Shown piece by piece: positions 1 to 4,740 of a stretch of DNA of 6,438 bases (the first letter of the stretch is position 1; the number at the start of each line of letters is the position of its first letter). Under the pieces are notes generated by a model that ran no database searches, had not been told where the DNA came from, and saw only the letters and a program-made list of their open reading frames with translations. A program made the translations under genes and the position numbers. This DNA is from Planctomycetales bacterium (GTDB lineage: Bacteria; Planctomycetota; SBBH01), in the NCBI GenBank assembly GCA_005239795.1, contig SBBH01000054.1, forward strand, positions 1-6,438, written 5' to 3'.

Positions 1-1020
1 CGGGCCGATGACCTGAGGGAGTCGCCTCCTGTCCCGCTGGGAGGGGAGATCCTCCAAGGGGCGATCGAATTCTGGATCGCCCAGCGGGCCGGCGAGCTGT
101 CCATTCACGCAGGTGATGAAGCGAGTGTGGACAGCGAGATCGTTTTTCAATACAAGGGCGAGGACGACACATGGGTCAACTATTTCACGATCCGTGTCGA
201 TTATACGCTCCCGCCGGGCACCGGAACCGATGGAGGATTCCCTGCGGTTCCTGTGGGGAAATTTTTTTGGCGGAGCCAACATATTCATATTAAAGAAAAG
301 ATGCTCATCGAAGATGCCAGCGGCAAGACGACGTCGGGGAAGCCCTCTTGGCGCCATATTGCGGTGTCGTTTTCCGAGGATCCTACAGGGGCGTTGGGGG
401 ATGGACAATCTCAGGCGACGTTGTATGTCGACGGGGTGAACCCTCTCGATTTCGATTCTGATTTGGCCAAAAATCCATTCGATGTGCGGATGAACTCAAG
501 CATCTCTTCGAACCCCACCCCTGCCATCCGGATGCTCGTGAGCGGAGGGTTCATCGATGACATCCGTTTTTGGGAGGATTCCTTGGACGCGCCGGCGGCC
601 GCTCTGCTCGCGAAAGAGCGCCGGTATGAAGCCAACGGGAGCTACATCTCCCCCCGCTACATTTTCGATGAGGAGCGCTTCCCCCACGGGGCGGAGCTCC
701 GCGGGGCCGCTTGGGACGCCTTCATGCCGGGCGATCTCACAGGCTATATCCAGTACACGGTTACGGCCAAGCGGATCGACGGCTCGACCGACACACGGAC
801 GTTTTCCTGGGATGGGACGGGCTCCCCGCGCACGCTTTTTGCCACGCCGATCACGCGGGTCTGTTCCGTTGACATCAAGATTGAGATGGGGGTGGCCGCC
901 TCGTCTTGCACGCTGACGAGCACGGGAGAGAGCGTCCTGCGGGACACACCGGTCCTGGATGAGTTCCGTCTCATCTACGGCGAGTCCCGTGCCATGCGGA
1001 GATCCTTCGCCGCCCGATAA
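1..1020 (+). CDS. LamG-domain surface protein, copy 1 of tandem family (3' part only)
   Basis: The reading frame is open from the first base and ends at TAA 1018-1020, giving 339 residues of a protein whose start lies upstream. It lines up with copy 2 from about residue 798 to the end, so roughly 800 N-terminal residues are outside the window. A LamG/concanavalin-A-like sandwich runs from about base 46 to 630, with strands GAIEFWIAQRAGE, WRHIAVSF, ATLYVDGV and the final GGFIDDIRFWED, which is the usual LamG ending before a short helix. Bases 649-1017 encode a beta-rich terminal module ending in LRDTPVLDEFRLIYGE. By eye its core is about three quarters identical to copy 2. Divergence is greatest in the loop between the YVDG strand and the GGFIDD strand (bases 435-530). 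An unpaired-looking Cys sits at TRVCSVD where copy 2 has Arg. Ligand unknown. The LamG call is fairly secure; the pseudopilin N-terminus is inferred only from the paralogues. Confidence 0.85.
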   Translation, partial: RADDLRESPPVPLGGEILQGAIEFWIAQRAGELSIHAGDEASVDSEIVFQYKGEDDTWVNYFTIRVDYTLPPGTGTDGGFPAVPVGKFFWRSQHIHIKEKMLIEDASGKTTSGKPSWRHIAVSFSEDPTGALGDGQSQATLYVDGVNPLDFDSDLAKNPFDVRMNSSISSNPTPAIRMLVSGGFIDDIRFWEDSLDAPAAALLAKERRYEANGSYISPRYIFDEERFPHGAELRGAAWDAFMPGDLTGYIQYTVTAKRIDGSTDTRTFSWDGTGSPRTLFATPITRVCSVDIKIEMGVAASSCTLTSTGESVLRDTPVLDEFRLIYGESRAMRRSFAAR

Positions 1021-1083
1021 GTGGCTGTGCAGAAATAAGACGTTGTTTTCTGCGACCCACGAGCAACGAATCAAGATCCACTG
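1021..1083 (+). other. Spacer between copies 1 and 2 with a short inverted repeat
   Basis: The 63-bp spacer contains GCAGAAA at 1029-1035 and TTTCTGC at 1047-1053, a perfect 7-bp inverted repeat with an 11-base loop starting 9 bases after the stop of copy 1. There is no trailing T run, so it does not look like an intrinsic terminator; it could be an mRNA processing or stability element, or chance. I see no convincing promoter or Shine-Dalgarno sequence. If copy 2 begins at GTG 1120, the spacer is 99 bp. Confidence 0.3.
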
Positions 1084-1227
1084 GTGGAAAGCCGTTTTTC
1101 GGTGTACTCATTAACTCTGGTGGGCACACGGCCGACATCTCAGAAGGATTCCCATTGCCAGGGGATCATGTTGATCATAGCGACGGGGCTCATCGTCATC
1201 ATCTCCGTCCTGGCCTTGTTGTTCATC
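1084..1227 (+). other. Prepilin-like leader and membrane helix of copy 2
   Basis: The N-terminus reads as a polar leader with Lys/Arg (TRPTSQKDSHCQG) followed directly by about 21 hydrophobic residues (IMLIIATGLIVIISVLALLF). Prepilin peptidase cleaves after a Gly at such a boundary, so cleavage after G27 (base 1164) is predicted. The first residues after the Gly contain no Glu, which is typical of GspK and unlike major pilins. If translation starts at GTG 1120 rather than GTG 1084, the leader is 15 residues to the Gly, exactly as in copy 3, which makes GTG 1120 the better homology-based start. GTG 1105 is a third in-frame choice. ATG 1168 is inside the helix and would destroy the leader. Confidence 0.65.
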
Positions 1228-4200
1228 CAGGCGGGACGTTTGACGGCGGGGTGGTCAGCGGCCGCTTTGAGGCGGGACGCCGCGGCCTCGGCGGCCCTGG
1301 ATGGGATGGAATACGCGATGGCGCGGTTGCGCCAGACACCCGAGGCGATTCCTGGCGTCAGCCAGACGGCCGCCAATGCCTGTGACGATTGGACCTTCCG
1401 GGACGGGACGCGCGCTTGGACTGGCAGGGTTTCTCTGGCGGCTTCCCCGGGCCCCTCCTACATACGGGGGGAGCCGTGGACAGACAACCCGCTGGCCCCC
1501 AACTTTCAGGACGACGACGGAGACGGCCTCATAGACGAAACGGGAGAGGGGACCGGGATTTTTAATCCAGCGGTCGACACCTGGGCCGATGTTGACGGGG
1601 ACGGGCAGTTCACCGCTTACAGTGGGCGCCTGCGCGGGGGGCGCACGCCGTTTTCGCGCCTCTTTTATCTGCGCGTGAAGGCGGCCCAATCCATGATCTG
1701 TGTCAACAGCGGCGAGCTGGGGCTCTCCACCGGGGACCAGGACATGGACGGTATCTTAAACGAGAGCGATGACGTCTTTAATCTCAACACGAATCCTCAG
1801 GTGTACGAGGTGTTCGACAACCCCCGTTCCACCGACGGGGTGTATCAGGTGGATCCCGCCGGGATCCCGAACTGGAAGGACCCATCTTTTTATCCCAATG
1901 CACATATCGTCAACATCCTGAACAACCTTGGGACGGTTCTCGCTCTGGGTCTCCCGACGCACACGGAAAACATGCTTGGCGGCGGCACCATCACGGTGTC
2001 CGACCTGGGGCGCCTCGTCATCGGGAACCGCCCCCGCGGAGGGTACTCTTCGATCGAGGAGCTCTGGCCCATCCTCGAGAATGCTGGACTCACGCGCAGT
2101 CAATTCGACCTCTTGGCGCCGTACCTGACGACGGCCGGCGAAATCGTCCCCGTCGGCGTCTCGACGCCCAACGCGATAAACCCCTTCTCTGATTACGCTG
2201 TGCAAAGGGAGTCATGGATCGAGTTCCATGCGCGTCTCGATCTCAACAACGTGCCGCCCCCGATCCTGCAGGCGTGGCTGTACCACATGGCTTCCTCCAC
2301 TTCTCATTGGGATTTGCTCAATCCGTACATCCCCTACAGCAAGATTATCCCCGGGGATGGCGATCTGCTGGCCGACGCGATCCTGAAGGACAGGCCCTAC
2401 AACACTTGGAAAAGGCTCCTGAACACGGTCAAACAAACCACTTTGTCGGTGACCGCGACGGTGGACAAGAACCTGATCGGCGACCTGATCCTGGCCAATG
2501 CCGATGCCAACAGCTACGTCGTCGATCCCTTCTCGTGGCGCAAGTCCTGCTTGGATGTGATGGGCCGCGAATCTCCCAGGTATGGCAATGACACTTCCGT
2601 CATGCGGCAGATTTCCAGGTCCCTTTTTTATACCGAACCTTTTGTCAGCTCCGTCGATCCGCGCGTGTCCCCGGCGGCGACCTTTGCGGCGTCGTCGCAG
2701 ATTTACACGGTCGAGTCCGAGGGGTGTCTGCGCCGCGAAGGGGGCGGGGGGGCGGAGGGCTCGAGACGGCTTCGGAGCGAGCTCGATGTAGGGGGGCGCC
2801 ATATTCTTCTCACCAGCCAGCAGGATTTTGAGCGCCTGACACGCACGCTCTCTGACCCGGGCGCTTCTGACATCTGGCGCTCCCCCGGCGGCGAGGTCCG
2901 CACGGAAGGGCCCTGTCAGGAGAGGCGGGGGATCCAAAGCTGGCCCCGCTTTCCGCTCACAGGGCCGATCCTCACCAAGGGGGATACGCCCATTCCCAAC
3001 TATGCGCCGACGGCGATCGATCCGACCGGGACCTTCCTGGGATATCTTTCCGGCGTGCCGAAGTCGTATCGGTATCCATCCCATTTCGGGGATCTGAGGC
3101 TTTCCGCGCGCCAGCTTACCGACGACGACCTAGGAGCGGGAGGGAACGGCTGTGTTTTCGCGCTTCCGTTCAACGAGGATGCCGCCGGGAACGCCGCCTA
3201 TTCGCAGTCCTTGTACACAGACAACATCGCCGACCCACTTCCGAGGTCCGTGACGCCGGCGGAGTTCGCGATGAGCCAGGACCCGGCAACCCCGATGGTT
3301 TTGGATCCCCCCCCGATCGGGTGGGAGCAGTTCCTCCAGGGGATCCAGTATGCTCCGGGCGGCGTGCGTCTCGTTGGAGCTCTCGTGACCATTCCGACGG
3401 GCTGGCATGCGTCGTCGGGAAGTCACCAGATCTACCGGTGGAACGGGACCGGCGCGAACGGTTTTCCCCTTCTTCGCGCGGATGCCGTCGATCCGAATAC
3501 GGGGGTGACGGTGCCCGGCGGCGGCGAGATCCTGGCGGGGACGATTGAGTTCTGGATCCCCCAGCGTGCGGGAGAGCAATCGGTCCACGCCGACTATGCC
3601 GATGCGGATACCACGCTCACGTGCGAATACCGCGGCGATGACGGGACGGGAGACGGCTGGGTGAAGTATTTCACGATCGAAATCGATTACAGGCCTCCTC
3701 CGTTTGGGGCGGGCTCCGCGATCGTGGGAAAGTTTTTTCTCTGGACCAACAACCTGCCGACGGATCTTTCAGCACCTAGCTGGCCCGACAAGGAGAAGTT
3801 CAACCTCGAGGATGCAGGGATCCCCGCGACCGAAAATCCGGTCGGCAAGCCGACCTGGCGCCATGTCGCCGTCGCGTTCGAGGACAACGGCGTGCCGGGA
3901 GATTTCACGTCGAATGTCAAGGTCTACATCGACGGCCAGTTGGCGAGCGCTGTCACTACCTTTCCCGCCCCTCCTGTGAATGTCAGCATGAAGGTGTCGG
4001 CGGATCCCGCCGAGTTTCCCATCAGCGTTTACCCCACGCATGCCGACATGCGGTTCCTGGTGGGCGGAGGGTTCGTCGACGACATCCGGTTTTTCTCGCA
4101 GACGTTTGACCAGGCGGCGGCGCTGGCAGCCGCCCAGGAACCGCGGTACGCGACCCCCCCCGGCGTTGGAGACCCGAACGGCGTCTACACCTCTCCTCTT

Positions 4201-4557
4201 TATATCTTTGATGAACAACTTTTCCCCCAGGGGGTGGAGCTCCGCGGGGCCGCCTGGGATGCCTTCCTGCCGGGCGACCTGACGGGCTCGATTGACTATA
4301 CGATCACGGCCACGCGGATCGACGGCTCAAGTGATACGCGGACGTTCTCCTGGAACGGGACGGGCTCTCCGCGCATCTTTTTCGCGGCGCCGATCACGCG
4401 GGTCCGTTCTGTCGACGTCAAGATCGAGATGACGGTGAGCGCCTCAGCCTGCCTGGTGACCGGGGTGAGCGTCCTCAGGGATACCCCCGTTCTGGAGGAG
4501 TTCCGCCTGATCTACGGCGAGCCTCACTCCATGCGGAAGTCGTTTGGCGCCCGATAG
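1084..4557 (+). CDS. GspK/PilX-like pseudopilin fused to a C-terminal LamG domain, copy 2 (complete)
   Basis: This is the only complete member, 1157 residues from GTG 1084. Domain order: leader to G27; membrane helix 28-48; Ala-rich pilin-like helix to about 83; aspartate loops near 143-151, 169-174 and 218-229; a GspK-like helical region about 300-500, with GNRPRGGYSSIEELW, PYLTT and RLDLNNVPPPILQAWL, the last resembling the GspK segment 'NxNTAp..vL.aL'; a strand-rich stretch 538-580; a linker and poorly recognised region 600-800; LamG about 815-1020 (GTIEFWIPQ, WRHVAVAF, VKVYIDGQ, GGFVDDIRFF); terminal beta module 1036-1157. GspK proteins are normally about 300-350 residues, so this is much longer. 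GspK is the pseudopilin that lacks Glu5 and caps the filament tip; this helix also lacks Glu5. An alternative start at GTG 1120 would give a 15-residue leader, the same length as in copy 3. No clear ribosome site precedes either. Inferred role: membrane-anchored or pilus-tip surface protein. The substrate of the LamG domain cannot be read from sequence. Confidence 0.88.
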   Translation: MESRFSVYSLTLVGTRPTSQKDSHCQGIMLIIATGLIVIISVLALLFIQAGRLTAGWSAAALRRDAAASAALDGMEYAMARLRQTPEAIPGVSQTAANACDDWTFRDGTRAWTGRVSLAASPGPSYIRGEPWTDNPLAPNFQDDDGDGLIDETGEGTGIFNPAVDTWADVDGDGQFTAYSGRLRGGRTPFSRLFYLRVKAAQSMICVNSGELGLSTGDQDMDGILNESDDVFNLNTNPQVYEVFDNPRSTDGVYQVDPAGIPNWKDPSFYPNAHIVNILNNLGTVLALGLPTHTENMLGGGTITVSDLGRLVIGNRPRGGYSSIEELWPILENAGLTRSQFDLLAPYLTTAGEIVPVGVSTPNAINPFSDYAVQRESWIEFHARLDLNNVPPPILQAWLYHMASSTSHWDLLNPYIPYSKIIPGDGDLLADAILKDRPYNTWKRLLNTVKQTTLSVTATVDKNLIGDLILANADANSYVVDPFSWRKSCLDVMGRESPRYGNDTSVMRQISRSLFYTEPFVSSVDPRVSPAATFAASSQIYTVESEGCLRREGGGGAEGSRRLRSELDVGGRHILLTSQQDFERLTRTLSDPGASDIWRSPGGEVRTEGPCQERRGIQSWPRFPLTGPILTKGDTPIPNYAPTAIDPTGTFLGYLSGVPKSYRYPSHFGDLRLSARQLTDDDLGAGGNGCVFALPFNEDAAGNAAYSQSLYTDNIADPLPRSVTPAEFAMSQDPATPMVLDPPPIGWEQFLQGIQYAPGGVRLVGALVTIPTGWHASSGSHQIYRWNGTGANGFPLLRADAVDPNTGVTVPGGGEILAGTIEFWIPQRAGEQSVHADYADADTTLTCEYRGDDGTGDGWVKYFTIEIDYRPPPFGAGSAIVGKFFLWTNNLPTDLSAPSWPDKEKFNLEDAGIPATENPVGKPTWRHVAVAFEDNGVPGDFTSNVKVYIDGQLASAVTTFPAPPVNVSMKVSADPAEFPISVYPTHADMRFLVGGGFVDDIRFFSQTFDQAAALAAAQEPRYATPPGVGDPNGVYTSPLYIFDEQLFPQGVELRGAAWDAFLPGDLTGSIDYTITATRIDGSSDTRTFSWNGTGSPRIFFAAPITRVRSVDVKIEMTVSASACLVTGVSVLRDTPVLEEFRLIYGEPHSMRKSFGAR
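1510..1770 (+). other. Three DxDxDG aspartate loops in copy 2 (putative calcium sites)
   Basis: Loop A (1510-1536) reads DDDGDGLID, loop B (1588-1605) reads DVDGDG, and loop C (1735-1770) reads DQDMDGILNESD. Loops A and C follow the DxDxDGxx(D/N) spacing of EF-hand, dockerin or thrombospondin type 3 calcium loops; loop C also has Asp at position 12. Calcium sites are known in type II secretion pseudopilins, including GspK and GspG, so structural calcium binding is plausible here. Whether these loops actually bind metal is inference. Confidence 0.55.
2740..2759 (+). repeat. G-rich tract in copy 2 with G-quadruplex potential
   Basis: A G5 run, C, a G7 run, then CGGA and G3 fit the G3+N1-7 pattern for a four-tract quadruplex on the coding strand and mRNA. 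It encodes the glycine-rich linker EGGGGAEG at residues 552-559. The aligned part of copy 3 (near 6265-6285) lacks such a run, so it is specific to this copy. Formation in vivo is inference. Confidence 0.4.
3307..3314 (+). repeat. C8 homopolymer inside copy 2 (Asp-Pro-Pro-Pro)
   Basis: The run encodes the prolines of DPPPIG near residue 743, before the LamG domain. A one-base slip would remove the LamG domain and the terminal module while leaving the pseudopilin half intact. Confidence 0.6.
3526..4143 (+). other. LamG/concanavalin-A-like domain of copy 2
   Basis: Residues 815-1020 show the normal order of LamG landmarks: an opening strand GTIEFWIPQRAGE, a central WRHVAVAF strand (equivalent to the common W-H-H-V-A-v), VKVYIDGQLAS, and the closing GGFVDDIRFFSQTF followed by an Ala-rich helix. 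Members of this fold bind glycans, proteins or calcium at one edge of the sandwich, or act only as spacers. No catalytic glycosidase motif is visible. The matching domain in copy 1 lies at about 46-630. Confidence 0.75.
4154..4161 (+). repeat. C8 homopolymer inside copy 2 (Thr-Pro-Pro)
   Basis: The run encodes part of YATPPGVG, the linker between the LamG domain and the terminal beta module. Copy 1 has a different, shorter linker at this point with a run of only six C. Confidence 0.6.
4189..4554 (+). other. Conserved C-terminal beta-rich module of copy 2 (also in copy 1 at 649-1017)
   Basis: Residues 1036-1157 begin SPLYIFDEQLFPQG and end with LRDTPVLEEFRLIYGE and a short basic tail. In both visible copies this is the most similar protein segment, with runs such as ELRGAAWDAF and DTRTFSW unchanged. 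The alternating hydrophobic pattern implies beta strands. I do not recognise the family. Its strong conservation compared with the LamG loops suggests a packing or assembly role rather than ligand recognition, which is inference. Confidence 0.5.
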
Positions 4558-4629
4558 ATCGCGGATTTCCTCGCGTTTTGCTCTGTGTTCTTGGTGCGAG
4601 GCGATTAAGCAGTATCATGGTTTATCGTG
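4558..4629 (+). other. Spacer between copies 2 and 3
   Basis: These 72 bp show no strong hairpin terminator and no Shine-Dalgarno match at proper distance from ATG 4630. A GAGG at 4598-4601 is too far from the start to count. The short distance and shared orientation favour read-through transcription from copy 2. Confidence 0.4.
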
Positions 4630-4740
4630 ATGAAAGGGAACTCGACATGTCGGGAATGTCGCCCCCCCCAGGGGGTCGTCCTGCTCCTCGTGACGGGGCT
4701 CCTTGTTCTCATCTCTCTCGTGGCCTTCTTTTTCGTCCAG
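4630..4740 (+). other. Prepilin-like leader and membrane helix of copy 3
   Basis: Codons 1-15 give MKGNSTCRECRPPQG, net positive, and codons 16-37 give a hydrophobic helix starting VVLLLVTGLL. The Gly at 4672-4674 is the predicted prepilin peptidase cleavage point. The QG-V-V-L-L-L pattern is close to GspK leaders of the form RG-V-A-L-L. Two Cys in the leader would be removed by cleavage. The match in leader length and the Gln-Gly boundary with copy 2 supports ATG 4630 as the start. Confidence 0.65.

Noticed and set aside
496..1074. 192-codon minus-strand open frame over the end of copy 1
   Set aside because: Same cause: antisense shadow of a conserved coding region, with no recognisable motif.
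2212..3084. 290-codon open frame on the minus strand inside copy 2
   Set aside because: It lies antisense to a frame with clear paralogues, has Arg/Pro/Gly-rich low-complexity composition, and is best explained by GC bias at third positions of copy 2.
1084..4557. Large secreted glycosidase or sialidase carrying LamG
   Set aside because: No catalytic domain motif was found. The N-terminal half matches the pseudopilin pattern rather than an enzyme.
4560..4579. CGCG...CGCGTTTT after copy 2 as an intrinsic terminator
   Set aside because: The stem is only about 4 bp and the T run is four bases, too weak for a terminator call.
4591..4618. TTGGTG and TATCAT with 16-base spacing as a promoter for copy 3
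   Set aside because: The -35 match is poor, it lies only 12 bases before the start codon, and such matches are common by chance.
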